A stretch of DNA of 28,947 nucleotides from JAFGBN01 sp964394145 (GCA_964394145.1 CAYMVL010000041.1:1-28947), one strand, 5' to 3'. Numbered from the stretch's first letter, positions 6,278 through 14,818 are shown. The notes: generated from the sequence alone by a model not told the origin. Numbers and translations: made by a program.

Positions 6278-6306
6278 TTGTCTTTCTGAATCTGGTGTGC
6301 TAGACT
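6278..6306 (+). promoter_or_regulatory. Promoter for the LuxR-type regulator, near-leaderless
   Basis: TTGTCT (6278-6283), a 17-base spacer and TAGACT (6301-6306) are followed by the ATG at 6318. The transcript would carry about 5 bases before the start codon, and no ribosome site is visible. The same TAGACT -10 box appears in the promoter at 22833-22861. Confidence 0.55.
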
Positions 6307-6317
6307 TCAGATAATTG

Positions 6318-6995
6318 ATGCCTGAGAGCAGCAGAGTGTTTATCATCGACCGGCAGCCTCTGTTCCGGCACGGGATTCGTTCGTGTCTTTCGGGAGTAAG
6401 TGGAATAGAGGCGTGCGGGGAAGGTGAATTTGATATGGCGGTACTTCCCCTTCTTGAGACCTCGCTGCCAGATGTAGTGCTTCTGGGCCTGGATGATAAC
6501 GAGCTTGATGGCTTCAATCTCTCCCGTGCCATAAAACAGAGGCTCTCCAGCGTAGCTACGATTATATTAACTCCGCGGCCCGGAGACGAGCAGCTTTTCC
6601 AGGCCATCAAGGCCCAGGCTTCAGCTTACCTGAGCAAGAGCGTCACCACCGACGAGTTGATAGATACTATGAGGAAATGTGCCTGTGGCGAGCATCCCAT
6701 CAACGAAAGCATGGTCAGCCGGCCCAAAGTGGGTGAACAGATACTGGAGCAGTTTCACCAGCTCTCTCGCGAGAAGGAAATAACGGCCTTTGTCTCGCCA
6801 CTGACGCATAGAGAGGGAGAGATACTGAACTACATGGCGCAGGGTTACCTCAACAAGCAAATTGCTGAGGTGCTGAACGTCAGCGAACAGACCATTAAGA
6901 ACCATGTGACCTCCATTCTTCGAAAGCTCAATGCCAACGCGCGCCCCCAGGCGGTAATAGTAGCTATAAAGAAGGGCCTGGTCTCTATAACTTAG
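6318..6995 (+). CDS. LuxR/NarL-type regulator with a degenerate receiver domain
   Basis: The 225-residue protein has an N-terminal receiver-like domain (about 5-120) and a C-terminal LuxR helix-turn-helix (LTHREGEILNYMAQG, then EVLNVSEQTIKNHVTSIL, about 162-220). The DNA-binding part is canonical, but the receiver is not. The acidic pair that binds Mg2+ is D11-R12 rather than Asp-Asp, and the phospho-acceptor position in PDVVLLGL is G57, although D59 and D60 follow. T85 and K107 sit where the conserved Thr and Lys belong. It therefore probably cannot be phosphorylated in the usual way and may respond to a ligand, a partner or nothing. No sensor kinase is adjacent. The tail position in the pilus block makes control of pilus genes possible but unproven. 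A TTG codon before the ATG is not needed. Confidence 0.88.
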   Translation: MPESSRVFIIDRQPLFRHGIRSCLSGVSGIEACGEGEFDMAVLPLLETSLPDVVLLGLDDNELDGFNLSRAIKQRLSSVATIILTPRPGDEQLFQAIKAQASAYLSKSVTTDELIDTMRKCACGEHPINESMVSRPKVGEQILEQFHQLSREKEITAFVSPLTHREGEILNYMAQGYLNKQIAEVLNVSEQTIKNHVTSILRKLNANARPQAVIVAIKKGLVSIT

Positions 6996-7064
6996 CCAGG
7001 CGGAGGCTGAAAAGCCAGGCGGACCGACTGCGAGGCTGTGTCAACAACCGTTCGTCCAGTCGGT
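6994..7064. repeat. Direct and inverted repeats upstream of the glycolytic gene run
   Basis: AGCCAGGCGGA occurs at 6994-7004 (starting in the regulator's stop codon) and again at 7013-7023. The second copy abuts ACCGACTG (7023-7030), which pairs with CAGTCGGT (7057-7064). The hairpin has a 26-base loop and no T-tract, so an operator is more likely than a terminator. No -35/-10 pair is convincing in the following 100 bases. Confidence 0.5.
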
Positions 7065-7168
7065 GATTCCTCAAGTCTATTGAAGGAGAGATGCTTAACA
7101 CTCACTATGACATCCACTGGATATGTGTTAGACTTGACCGCACAGAATCGATTTGAGGAATGTATGCT

Positions 7169-7915
7169 ATGACAAAGCTGGTACTGCTTAGACACGGTGA
7201 AAGCCTGTGGAACAAGGAAAACCGCTTCGGGGGATGGACGGATACGGACCTGTCGGAAAAGGGAATTGTCGAGGCTGAGAAAGCAGGACAAATCCTCAAA
7301 GCTCAGGGCTACACGTTTGACATTGCCTTTACTTCGGTGCTGAAGAGGGCGATACGTACACTCTGGATTGTGCTGGATGTGATGGACTTGATGTGGATAC
7401 CGGTATTGCGGTCCTGGCGGTTGAACGAGAGGTATTACGGGGCGCTGCAGGGCTTGAACAAGTCCGAAACCGCAGCCAAATTGGGTGAGGAGCAGGTGCT
7501 GATATGGCGCCGGAGCTATGATGTGCAGCCACCGGCGGTAGAGAGGAGCGATGAGAGATATCCCGGGAACGATTCCAGATACAGTGGTCTGGACGCAAAG
7601 GAGCTACCCGTAGCGGAGAGCCTGAAGGATACGTTGCAGCGGGTCTTACCCTACTGGGAGGGCACGATAGCTCCCATGATAAAATCAGGCAAGCGGGTGA
7701 TAATCTCAGCCCATGGCAACAGCCTGAGAGCGCTGGTCAAACACCTTGATAATGTCAGCGACCAGGACATATTGAGTCTTAACATCCCCACGGGCATTCC
7801 CCTGGTCTATGAGCTGGACGGTCATCTTAAACCCGAACGGAGCTACTATCTCGGAGATGCCGAAGAGCTAAGAAGAGCTATGGAAGCGGTAGCCAATCAG
7901 GGGAAGGCACGGTAG
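7169..7915 (+). CDS. gpmA: 2,3-bisphosphoglycerate-dependent phosphoglycerate mutase
   Basis: It interconverts 3- and 2-phosphoglycerate in glycolysis and gluconeogenesis. The sequence follows E. coli GpmA nearly along its whole length: TKLVLLRHGESLWNKENRF with the phospho-accepting His of RHG (residue 9), TSVLKRAIRTLW, LNERYYGALQGLNK, the DERYPG segment, the second catalytic His in ISAHGNSLRALVKHLD, and the C-terminal VANQGKA tail. The start is placed at ATG 7169 because GAGGA (7155-7159) is 9 bases upstream; an in-frame ATG at 7160 touches that site. It is the first gene of a seven-gene carbon-metabolism run on one strand, with 54 bases to the next gene. Confidence 0.96.
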   Translation: MTKLVLLRHGESLWNKENRFGGWTDTDLSEKGIVEAEKAGQILKAQGYTFDIAFTSVLKRAIRTLWIVLDVMDLMWIPVLRSWRLNERYYGALQGLNKSETAAKLGEEQVLIWRRSYDVQPPAVERSDERYPGNDSRYSGLDAKELPVAESLKDTLQRVLPYWEGTIAPMIKSGKRVIISAHGNSLRALVKHLDNVSDQDILSLNIPTGIPLVYELDGHLKPERSYYLGDAEELRRAMEAVANQGKAR

Positions 7916-7969
7916 GAGTCACGGGAGCGCCTGAGGCGCATGTCCTGCCCGCGAGACGCTGGAGTCAAT

Positions 7970-9007
7970 ATGAAAGCTGCTGTCCTGGAGGCCATTGAGC
8001 AGCTTGAGGTTAAGGAAGTTTCCGACCCTCAGCTTGAGCCAGGGTCCATAATCGTCAGGGTGAAGGTCTGCTCCATTTGCAGTACTGACCTCCGGACCTA
8101 TCATCACGGTCACGCCGGAATGAAGCTACCCCAGATACTGGGGCATGAGATAGCCGGCGAGATAAGCGCTGTCGCCGAGGGGGCCTCGGGCTTTCGGGTT
8201 GGCGACAGGGTTGCTATTACGCCGCGGGTAGCCTGCGGCAACTGTTTCTACTGTCTCAGGGGACAGGGCATCTATTGTCTTAATCATCTATCCTTCGGCC
8301 ATCAGTTGCCGGGAGCTTACGCTGAATACCTGCTGGTGCCCGGGCGCGCCGTGCAGTATGGAGTTGTCAACAAGATTGACGGCAGGGTGAGTTATGAAGA
8401 GGCCTCTCTTGCGGAGACATTGGCCTGCTGTCTCAGGGCCCAGAAAACATCCCGCGTCGGTCGTGGCGACACGGTTGTAGTGGTTGGTGCTGGGCCGGTG
8501 GGGATAATACACTGCCGGCTGGCCAGGGCAAACGGCGCTGCCAGAGTTGTGCTTGTTGAAAGGGAGGCGGCGCGTTTGAGGCAGGTTGACCTTAGTTCGG
8601 TGGATGTGCTGGTGGACTCCGGGAAGAGCGATGCTGTGGCGGAAGTGCTTGCCCTTACAGAAGGCAGGGGTGCCGACGTGGTCATAGTGGCGTGCTCCTC
8701 GGCGGAAGCACAGGAGCAGTCGTTGTCTCTGGCGAATAGAGGCGGACGGATAAACTTCTTTGCCGGGCTCTTGCCTGACCGGTCCGAAATCTCGATTGAC
8801 AGCAATATGATTCATTACGGGGAGCTGTCTATCCAGGGCAACCACGGATCTACTCCGGAGGACAACAGGGAAGCACTCTCTATGCTGGGGGGCAGGTCTA
8901 TAGCAGTTAACGATCTTATCACGCACAGGTTTCCTCTGGATTCAATCAGGGATGCGTTCCATTTTGCCGAAAGCAGGACAGGCATGCATGTTGCTGTGCT
9001 GCCTTAG
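7970..9007 (+). CDS. Zinc-dependent medium-chain alcohol/polyol dehydrogenase
   Basis: The 345-residue protein is an MDR-family oxidoreductase using NAD(P). Catalytic zinc ligands are C37 (CSICSTDL) and H59-E60 (GHEIAGE). Structural zinc cysteines are C89, C92, C95 and C103 in the normal spacing. The Rossmann motif GAGPVG is at 173-178. Sequence style is closest to the sorbitol/threonine dehydrogenase branch, and the substrate cannot be read from the sequence. Its position between gpmA and the sugar kinase suggests a sugar, polyol or sugar-phosphate derivative, which is inference. ATG 7970 is chosen because GGAG lies 5 bases upstream; an ATG 10 codons earlier adds a poorly conserved extension. 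Confidence 0.9.
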   Translation: MKAAVLEAIEQLEVKEVSDPQLEPGSIIVRVKVCSICSTDLRTYHHGHAGMKLPQILGHEIAGEISAVAEGASGFRVGDRVAITPRVACGNCFYCLRGQGIYCLNHLSFGHQLPGAYAEYLLVPGRAVQYGVVNKIDGRVSYEEASLAETLACCLRAQKTSRVGRGDTVVVVGAGPVGIIHCRLARANGAARVVLVEREAARLRQVDLSSVDVLVDSGKSDAVAEVLALTEGRGADVVIVACSSAEAQEQSLSLANRGGRINFFAGLLPDRSEISIDSNMIHYGELSIQGNHGSTPEDNREALSMLGGRSIAVNDLITHRFPLDSIRDAFHFAESRTGMHVAVLP

Positions 9008-9035
9008 CCTCTCAGGCAGGGAAAGGGAGTTGGGG

Positions 9036-9064
9036 TTGACACGCCTGCTGTAATAAATGAGAAT
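9036..9064 (+). promoter_or_regulatory. Internal promoter giving a leaderless ROK kinase transcript
   Basis: A perfect TTGACA (9036-9041), a 17-base spacer and GAGAAT (9059-9064) stand 6 bases before the ATG at 9071, so transcription would start essentially on the start codon. There is no Shine-Dalgarno. The -10 box matches 4 of 6. Confidence 0.5.
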
Positions 9065-9070
9065 AAGAGT

Positions 9071-10075
9071 ATGGAGAGAGAAGGCGACGAATTAGCTCTT
9101 GGCATTGACATCGGCGGGACCAAGATACTGACAGCAGTTGCTGACGCTCAGGGCAGGATGCTGTCCGGGGACTATAGCAGGACCCGGGCAGAAGAAGGGG
9201 TGCAGGCTGTTGTCAGCTCGGTGCTGGAATCAGCTGGGCGGTCTCTGGAGCAGGCCCACATAAGCGCCGCAGAGCTCAGCGCCATAGGGATTGGAGCTGC
9301 AGGCTTGTCAAATCCGGAAACGGGTATCTTATTTACTTCACCTAACCTCCCGGGATGGGAAGATGTGCCTTTGCGGGATATTGTGGAGAGAGAATTTGGC
9401 AGGAAGGCTTTCCTCATTAACGATGCCAATGCGGCAGCGCTGGGGGAGCTCTACTTCGGTGCCGCCAGGGGTGCTCGTAATTTCGTCTATATCACTATCG
9501 GTACCGGCATAGGAGGAGGCATAATCATTGACGGCAAGATTTACACCGGCTCCGCCGGCATTGCGGGAGAAGTAGGGCACATGGTCGTAGATGATGATGG
9601 GGCACAATGCAACTGCGGCAGCAGAGGATGCTGGGAAACCCTGGCATCAGGTACTGCCATGGAAAGAGAGGCAAGAGGCGCTATTGAAAGGGGAGCGCAG
9701 ACGTCTATACTGAAATATGCAGATGGGAAGATAGAGAATATAGGTGCGAAGGCAATTGAGAAGGCCGCGAGGGCCGGTGATAAGCTGGCGAACGAGCTTA
9801 TTAGCAGGACAGCTTATTACCTTGGCGTCGGGCTGGCGAACCTGATAAATATCTTCAATCCTGAACTGATTGTCATCGGAGGAGGCTTATCCAACATCGG
9901 AGACATGCTGCTTACGCCTGCTTTTCACGAGGCTGAAAGAAGGGCATTCAAGCAGGCTTACGGGGGGGTACGCTTTGCCCGTGCCGAACTGGGAGCTAAC
10001 TCAAGCGTACTGGGTGCTGCTGCATTTGCGTTAGGGGAAGTCAGGAGAGAGGAGCAGGGTGCGCTAAGGGAATGA
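9071..10075 (+). CDS. ROK-family sugar kinase, probable glucokinase
   Basis: The 334-residue protein phosphorylates a hexose with ATP, most likely glucose to glucose 6-phosphate, feeding the glycolytic genes around it. Phosphate-binding DIGGTK is at 13-18, the catalytic Asp is D118 in INDANAAALGE, and GTGIGGG is at 144-150. The ROK zinc signature is E167 and H170 (GEVGH) with C180, C182 and C187 (CNCGSRGCWE). Length and motif spacing are those of bacterial ROK glucokinases. No N-terminal DNA-binding domain is present, so it is a kinase and not a ROK repressor. The specificity is inferred from the neighbourhood; fructose or N-acetylhexosamine kinases share the same motifs. Confidence 0.93.
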   Translation: MEREGDELALGIDIGGTKILTAVADAQGRMLSGDYSRTRAEEGVQAVVSSVLESAGRSLEQAHISAAELSAIGIGAAGLSNPETGILFTSPNLPGWEDVPLRDIVEREFGRKAFLINDANAAALGELYFGAARGARNFVYITIGTGIGGGIIIDGKIYTGSAGIAGEVGHMVVDDDGAQCNCGSRGCWETLASGTAMEREARGAIERGAQTSILKYADGKIENIGAKAIEKAARAGDKLANELISRTAYYLGVGLANLINIFNPELIVIGGGLSNIGDMLLTPAFHEAERRAFKQAYGGVRFARAELGANSSVLGAAAFALGEVRREEQGALRE

Positions 10076-10120
10076 AATACACGGGAGCAAGGGGCGTAGC
10101 GTTCAACTGAGGAGACAGCA

Positions 10121-11317
10121 ATGCAAAAGAAGACCGTAGCAGATATAGATGTGGCGGGCAAACGGGTGTTCCTGCGTGTCGACTTTAATGTGCCTATGGA
10201 CAAGGCAGCTGTGATAGGGGATGATAGCCGCATTAAGGCGGGTCTTGCCACCATAAGGTACCTGCTGGAACATGATGCCAGGGTAATCATCTGCTCGCAT
10301 CTGGGCAGGCCCGACGGTAAGGTGGTAGACAGCCTGAGGCTAAGACCTGTAGCCATAAGGCTGTCGGAGTTGCTAGGCAGACCGGTGGAGGCGCTCGCGG
10401 ATAGCCTTGGGCCTGAAGTAGAGGCGGCAGTCAAGAAATTGAATAATGGGGAACTTGTGCTTCTGGAGAACATCCGCTTTTACCCGGAAGAGGAGGCAAA
10501 CGACCCCAATTTTGCTGAAGCTCTTGCTCGCCTTGCCGAAGTCTTTGTAAATGATGCCTTCGCCGTCAGCCACCGTGCCCATGCCTCCGTAGTGGGGGTG
10601 GCGAAGCATCTGCCAGCGGTGGCCGGTTTCCTCATGAGTAAGGAGCTTCAAGCTCTGGACGGAGCCCTGGAGAATCCCAGACGGCCATTTGTGGCCATGC
10701 TGGGTGGCGCCAAGGTAAGCGGGAAACTGGCTGTCCTGGAAAATATAGTTGACAAAGTAGATACGTTGCTTATTGGCGGCGGTATGACTGGTACTTTTCT
10801 GAAGAGCCTGGGCTACGGCGTGGGGGACTCATTAGTGGAAAATGACAGGATTGGCTATGTTCGCCGGCTTATGGAAAAGGCGAAGTCCAATGGCAGGGAG
10901 CTTATCCTGCCGCGGGACCTGGTGGTAGCAAGGAGTCTGGAGGCGGGTGCCAGTACGAGGACCGTGAAGCTCGGCGATGTTCAGGATGGCTGGATTATCG
11001 GTGATATCGGACCGGATACCGTTTCGGAGTTTTCTGCAGAGCTGAAAAAGGCTAAGACCGTAATCTGGAATGGCCCGTTAGGTGTATTCGAGATATCTGA
11101 GTTTGCCAACGGGACGCGCAGCATTATAAGGGTTCTGGCTGATTTGCAGGCCACTACAGTTATTGGTGGTGGTTCCACCGCAGAGGCAGTAAACGAGATG
11201 GGAATGGCAGAGAGGATGTCTCATGTATCTACTGGGGGCGGAGCCTCCCTGGAGTTTCTGGAGGGTAAGGTATTACCCGGGGTAGCTGTGCTGCAGGACA
11301 TGGATAAAGGTCAATAG
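10121..11317 (+). CDS. pgk: Phosphoglycerate kinase
   Basis: It transfers phosphate from 1,3-bisphosphoglycerate to ADP. The opening RVFLRVDFNVPMD, the SHLGRPDGK segment, VNDAFAVSHRAHAS, ENIRFYPEEE, LGGAKVSGKL, WNGPLGVFE and the closing GGGSTAEAV and STGGGASLEFLEGK motifs are all intact. The 398-residue length is typical. GAGGAG lies 7 bases before ATG. The gene is 45 bases after the kinase gene and 29 bases before pfkA. Confidence 0.98.
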   Translation: MQKKTVADIDVAGKRVFLRVDFNVPMDKAAVIGDDSRIKAGLATIRYLLEHDARVIICSHLGRPDGKVVDSLRLRPVAIRLSELLGRPVEALADSLGPEVEAAVKKLNNGELVLLENIRFYPEEEANDPNFAEALARLAEVFVNDAFAVSHRAHASVVGVAKHLPAVAGFLMSKELQALDGALENPRRPFVAMLGGAKVSGKLAVLENIVDKVDTLLIGGGMTGTFLKSLGYGVGDSLVENDRIGYVRRLMEKAKSNGRELILPRDLVVARSLEAGASTRTVKLGDVQDGWIIGDIGPDTVSEFSAELKKAKTVIWNGPLGVFEISEFANGTRSIIRVLADLQATTVIGGGSTAEAVNEMGMAERMSHVSTGGGASLEFLEGKVLPGVAVLQDMDKGQ

Positions 11318-11346
11318 CGCAATTCACAGTCAACAGCAGGGAGATT

Positions 11347-12318
11347 ATGATGAAGAAGATAGGTATCCTGACAAGCGGTGGTGATGCGCCGGGCATGAAT
11401 GCCTGCATTCGGGGTGCAGTGCGTTCGGCACTGGCCAATCATCTGGAGATATCCGGCATAAGACGGGGCTACGCAGGGTTGATTCAGGGCGATATTGTGC
11501 CTCTTGATAGAAAGGCAGTTGCCAATATTATCCACCAGGGAGGAACGATACTGGGCACCAGCCGGTCTGAAGAGTTTCAAACGGAGGGAGGTCGGGCGAA
11601 GGCTATCGAGGTACTTCATCATAAAGGAATTGAAGGCTTGATTCTCATCGGCGGAGATGGTACTTTTCGCGGCGGTGCTGTGCTGTCGCAGGAGTGCGAT
11701 GTAAGCGTGGTTGGAGTGCCAGGAACGATAGACAACGATTGCTACGGGACGGACTATACGATAGGCTTTGATACTGCTGTAAATACGGCCCTCGAGGCTA
11801 TAGACCGTATCAGGGATACGGCTACGTCCCACGATAGGCTATTCTTTGTTGAGGTGATGGGGCGCCACACCGGATTCATCGCATTGGATAGCGGCATTGC
11901 CGGTGGTGCTGAAGAATTCCTCATTCCCGAGGTCCCGATGAGCATCGCAGAACTCAGCCGCCGCCTGGAGAAGAACTTCAAAGAAGGCAAAAGGAGTGCC
12001 ATCGTGGTAGTGGCTGAGGCAGAGCGGCCCGGCGAGAGCTTTCGCATCGCCAGTGAGGTGAAGGGCAGGACCGGTTTTGAATCACGGGTCTGTATCTTGG
12101 GGCACGTCCAGCGTGGTGGTGCACCGACGGCCCGTGACCGCGTTCTTGCCAGCAGGTTGGGAGTGGCCGCCGTTCAAGCGCTGATAGATGGCAAAGGCGG
12201 GTACATGGTAGGCGAGATAAATGGAGAGATAGCCTACACGCCGCTCAGAGACACATGGGAAAAGGAAAAGGCACTGCAGGCCGGGCTTATAGACTTATTG
12301 AAGATATTGTCTGACTGA
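11347..12318 (+). CDS. pfkA: ATP-dependent 6-phosphofructokinase
   Basis: It phosphorylates fructose 6-phosphate to the 1,6-bisphosphate. GGDAPGMNA is at 11-19, GGDGT at 102-106 and the catalytic PGTIDND at 125-131 with D129. Gly in GGDGT and in PGTIDND, in place of the Asp and Lys of the pyrophosphate enzymes, indicates ATP as phosphoryl donor. MGRHTGFIAL and LGHVQRGG complete the family signature. The 323-residue length matches the short bacterial class. Two adjacent ATG codons occur at the start after GGGAG; either may be used. It acts immediately before the aldolase encoded next. Confidence 0.95.
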   Translation: MMKKIGILTSGGDAPGMNACIRGAVRSALANHLEISGIRRGYAGLIQGDIVPLDRKAVANIIHQGGTILGTSRSEEFQTEGGRAKAIEVLHHKGIEGLILIGGDGTFRGGAVLSQECDVSVVGVPGTIDNDCYGTDYTIGFDTAVNTALEAIDRIRDTATSHDRLFFVEVMGRHTGFIALDSGIAGGAEEFLIPEVPMSIAELSRRLEKNFKEGKRSAIVVVAEAERPGESFRIASEVKGRTGFESRVCILGHVQRGGAPTARDRVLASRLGVAAVQALIDGKGGYMVGEINGEIAYTPLRDTWEKEKALQAGLIDLLKILSD

Positions 12319-12359
12319 AACGACAAGGAGCAGAAAGTATTTTAGAGGGGGGCAAGGAT

Positions 12360-13352
12360 ATGAATATGTCCGTCGGCAAGCTAAGAGGACTGCAGCAGAT
12401 TGCTGACCTTAATGGTTTTCTGACTATTTGCGCTATTGACCACCGGGGCGCGCTGCGAGGGGCCATGAATGCACAGGACCCCGCTGCAGTAAGCTATCAG
12501 GATATGGTCGGTTTCAAGCTGGACCTGTGCCAGGCTGTGGCGCCTTTTGTCAGCGCTGTCCTGCTTGATCCGGAGTATGGTGCAGCGCAGGCTATCACCG
12601 GTGCTATATTGCCCGGCCATGTAGGTCTTCTGGTCAGCATGGAAAAAACAGGTTACTCTGGCGAAAAGACCGCCAGGATCAGTGAACTTCTGCCTGGCTG
12701 GAGCGTTGAAAAGACCAGGAGGATGGGTGCTTCAGCAGTTAAGCTTCTCGTCTACTTCCGTCCTGACCTGAAGGAGATTGCGTCGCGGCAACTGGACCTG
12801 GTAGCCAGGCTTGCTGAGCAGTGTATTAAGGAAGACATTCCTCTGCTGGTCGAGCCAGTAAGCTATACCGTTAATGAGGTCGGAGTGTCTGCAGCGAGAT
12901 TTGCTGCTATGAAGCCTGAACTGGTAATTGAGACTGCACGGCAGATTACTTCGCTACCCATCGATGTATTGAAGGCGGAATTCCCGGCCGATATGAAATT
13001 TGAGCATGATGAGAAGAAGTTGCTTGAGCTGTGTGAGGAGTTGAACCGTGCATCAAGGGTGCCGTGGGTTTTGCTCAGCGCCGGTGCCGACTTCAAGACT
13101 TTTAGAAAGCAGGTGGAGATTGCCTCCAGGGCTGGGGCATCTGGCTTCCTCGCCGGGCGAGCCCTGTGGCAGGAGGGAGTGCGAATTCGCTCCAGGGAGG
13201 AGAGAATGACTTTCTTTAAGGCTACCGCTGCTCCCAGACTCAAGGAGCTGGCTGAGATAGTGAGGAGCAGGGGAAAGCCATGGTATGCCAAAATGGGGAG
13301 TGCAGAGGGCGATTTCGGGATAGTGGATGAGGGCTGGTATGAGCGCTACTGA
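12360..13352 (+). CDS. LacD-type class I aldolase (tagatose/fructose 1,6-bisphosphate)
   Basis: The 330-residue TIM-barrel protein resembles LacD, the Schiff-base aldolase that cleaves tagatose or fructose 1,6-bisphosphate. IDHRGALR (26-33) matches the family's LDQRGSL, KLLVYFRPD (128-136) matches KVLLYY, LLVEP is at 162-166, and K205 in DVLKAEFP is at the position of the Schiff-base lysine. LLSAGADF and GFLAGRALWQ form the phosphate-binding end. Because it lies between pfkA and pyk and no other aldolase is present, it probably serves as the glycolytic fructose-bisphosphate aldolase. A second ATG at 12366 has better spacing from AAGGA than the first, so the start is uncertain by two codons. 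Confidence 0.85.
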   Translation: MNMSVGKLRGLQQIADLNGFLTICAIDHRGALRGAMNAQDPAAVSYQDMVGFKLDLCQAVAPFVSAVLLDPEYGAAQAITGAILPGHVGLLVSMEKTGYSGEKTARISELLPGWSVEKTRRMGASAVKLLVYFRPDLKEIASRQLDLVARLAEQCIKEDIPLLVEPVSYTVNEVGVSAARFAAMKPELVIETARQITSLPIDVLKAEFPADMKFEHDEKKLLELCEELNRASRVPWVLLSAGADFKTFRKQVEIASRAGASGFLAGRALWQEGVRIRSREERMTFFKATAAPRLKELAEIVRSRGKPWYAKMGSAEGDFGIVDEGWYERY

Positions 13353-13381
13353 GCTGTCGGTCGCTCACTGAGGGAAAGGTT

Positions 13382-14818
13382 ATGAAACAGAGCGGTTACC
13401 TGAAGAGACGAACTAAAATAGTATGTACCATAGGGCCGGCGACCGGTACAGCCAGAGTGCTCGAGCGCCTTATGAGGAGCGGTATGAATGTCGCCAGACT
13501 AAATCTGGCGCATGGCACATATGATGATCATGCTCAGTATATTGGCATGCTGAGAAGTATAAGCCAGCGATTGCGTATGCAGGTGGCTATTCTCATGGAT
13601 CTGCCAGGGCCCAAATATCGTACCGGCAGGCTAAAAGGGGGGCAGGTGGTTTTGAAGAACGGTGCCACTGTAACCCTGACCACCAAGGATATCGATGGGG
13701 ATGCAGCTAATGTGCCGGTTAACCTGCCCACCTTGCCGGGGGATGTGAAAGTGGGTGATAGTATCCTGCTGGACGACGGGGCCATGCAATTGAGGGTGCT
13801 GGCCAAGAATGAGAATGAAGTAAGGTGCAGGGTGACAGCGGGCGGCGTGCTCACCGAGAGACGCGGGCTCGTCGTTCCCGGAATGCGTACTTCGGGTCCG
13901 TTCGTTACCAATGCCTTGCGCGAGCATGTTGCCTTTGCTATCCAGCAAAGGCCTGATTACCTGGCTATCTCCTTTGTAAGCAGCGTTGAGGACATACGGG
14001 GCGTAAGGGAAGTATTGAGGGAGTCTAATGCAGATATTCCTATCATTTCCAAGATTGAACGGGGACAGGCGGTGAAGGATTTCGATGATATTCTGGCGGC
14101 CAGTGATGGTATTATGGTGGCGCGCGGAGACCTCGGTGTGGATATTCCCCTGGAGAGAGTGCCGCTGATACAGAAAGAAATAATTGAGAAGTGCAACCGG
14201 GTTGGAAAGCCGGTCATTACTGCTACAGAGATGCTTGAGTCGATGGTGGATTCTGCCCGTCCCACGCGTGCTGAGGTCTCGGATGTGGCCAATGCTATCT
14301 TCGATGGGAGCGATGCCATCATGCTCTCGGCAGAGACCTCCGTGGGGAAATACCCGATACAGGCAGTGAGAACCATGGCTAGAATTGCCCGGGAGACTGA
14401 GAAGAATCTTTCGTATTTGCAGTTAATCGGCGAAAGGACGAAGTGGATTGAACGCGAGACGGATGAACTAATAAGCTATAGCGCATGCTATACAGCAGAC
14501 CGTCTTGCAGCAGTAGCTATTGTAGCTTTTACCCACTCGGGGAGTACTGCCAGGCGAGTTTCAAAATACCGCCCGCGGGTGCCCATACTGGCGATAACAC
14601 CCAGCGACCTGGTATCCGGCAGGTTGTTACTCCAATGGGGTGTCTACCCCTTCCAGATAAGTCCGGCTTTGACTATAGACGAGCTCTTTAGCAGCGGGGC
14701 CCGGCTGGCCAGGGAGACCGGGCTGGCCAGGGCTGGCGATTTGATAGTGATTACGGGAGGTGTACCCATTGGGGTGCCCGGTACCACTAACCTGTTGAAG
14801 GTGCAGAGGATTGACTAG
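13382..14818 (+). CDS. pyk: Pyruvate kinase (potassium-independent type)
   Basis: It converts phosphoenolpyruvate and ADP to pyruvate and ATP. RRTKIVCTIGPAT (9-21), the catalytic K224 and E226 in ISKIERGQ, MVARGDLG (245-252) and TATEMLESM (280-288) identify it. A C-terminal domain follows to 478 residues. Two substitutions stand out: NLAHG (41-45) where potassium-dependent enzymes have NFSHG, and DLPGPKYR (73-80) where they have DTKGPEIR. The Lys at 78 in place of Glu is the known mark of potassium-independent pyruvate kinases, as in the DLQGPK form. It is the last gene of the run; a weak hairpin (14858-14874) lacks a T-tract, so no terminator is called. Confidence 0.96.
   Translation: MKQSGYLKRRTKIVCTIGPATGTARVLERLMRSGMNVARLNLAHGTYDDHAQYIGMLRSISQRLRMQVAILMDLPGPKYRTGRLKGGQVVLKNGATVTLTTKDIDGDAANVPVNLPTLPGDVKVGDSILLDDGAMQLRVLAKNENEVRCRVTAGGVLTERRGLVVPGMRTSGPFVTNALREHVAFAIQQRPDYLAISFVSSVEDIRGVREVLRESNADIPIISKIERGQAVKDFDDILAASDGIMVARGDLGVDIPLERVPLIQKEIIEKCNRVGKPVITATEMLESMVDSARPTRAEVSDVANAIFDGSDAIMLSAETSVGKYPIQAVRTMARIARETEKNLSYLQLIGERTKWIERETDELISYSACYTADRLAAVAIVAFTHSGSTARRVSKYRPRVPILAITPSDLVSGRLLLQWGVYPFQISPALTIDELFSSGARLARETGLARAGDLIVITGGVPIGVPGTTNLLKVQRID

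Noticed and set aside
7091..7156. A 21-codon leader peptide ending at the gpmA ribosome site
   Set aside because: AAGGAG is only 2 bases from its ATG, which is too close, and the peptide shows no regulatory codon pattern.
8288..8926. Long minus-strand frame inside the alcohol dehydrogenase gene
   Set aside because: It is antisense to a protein with intact zinc and Rossmann motifs and has no family features.
14703..14742. Short direct repeat GGCTGGCCAGGG within pyk
   Set aside because: It encodes the ordinary RLARETGLARAG segment of the C-terminal domain and is too short to treat as an element.
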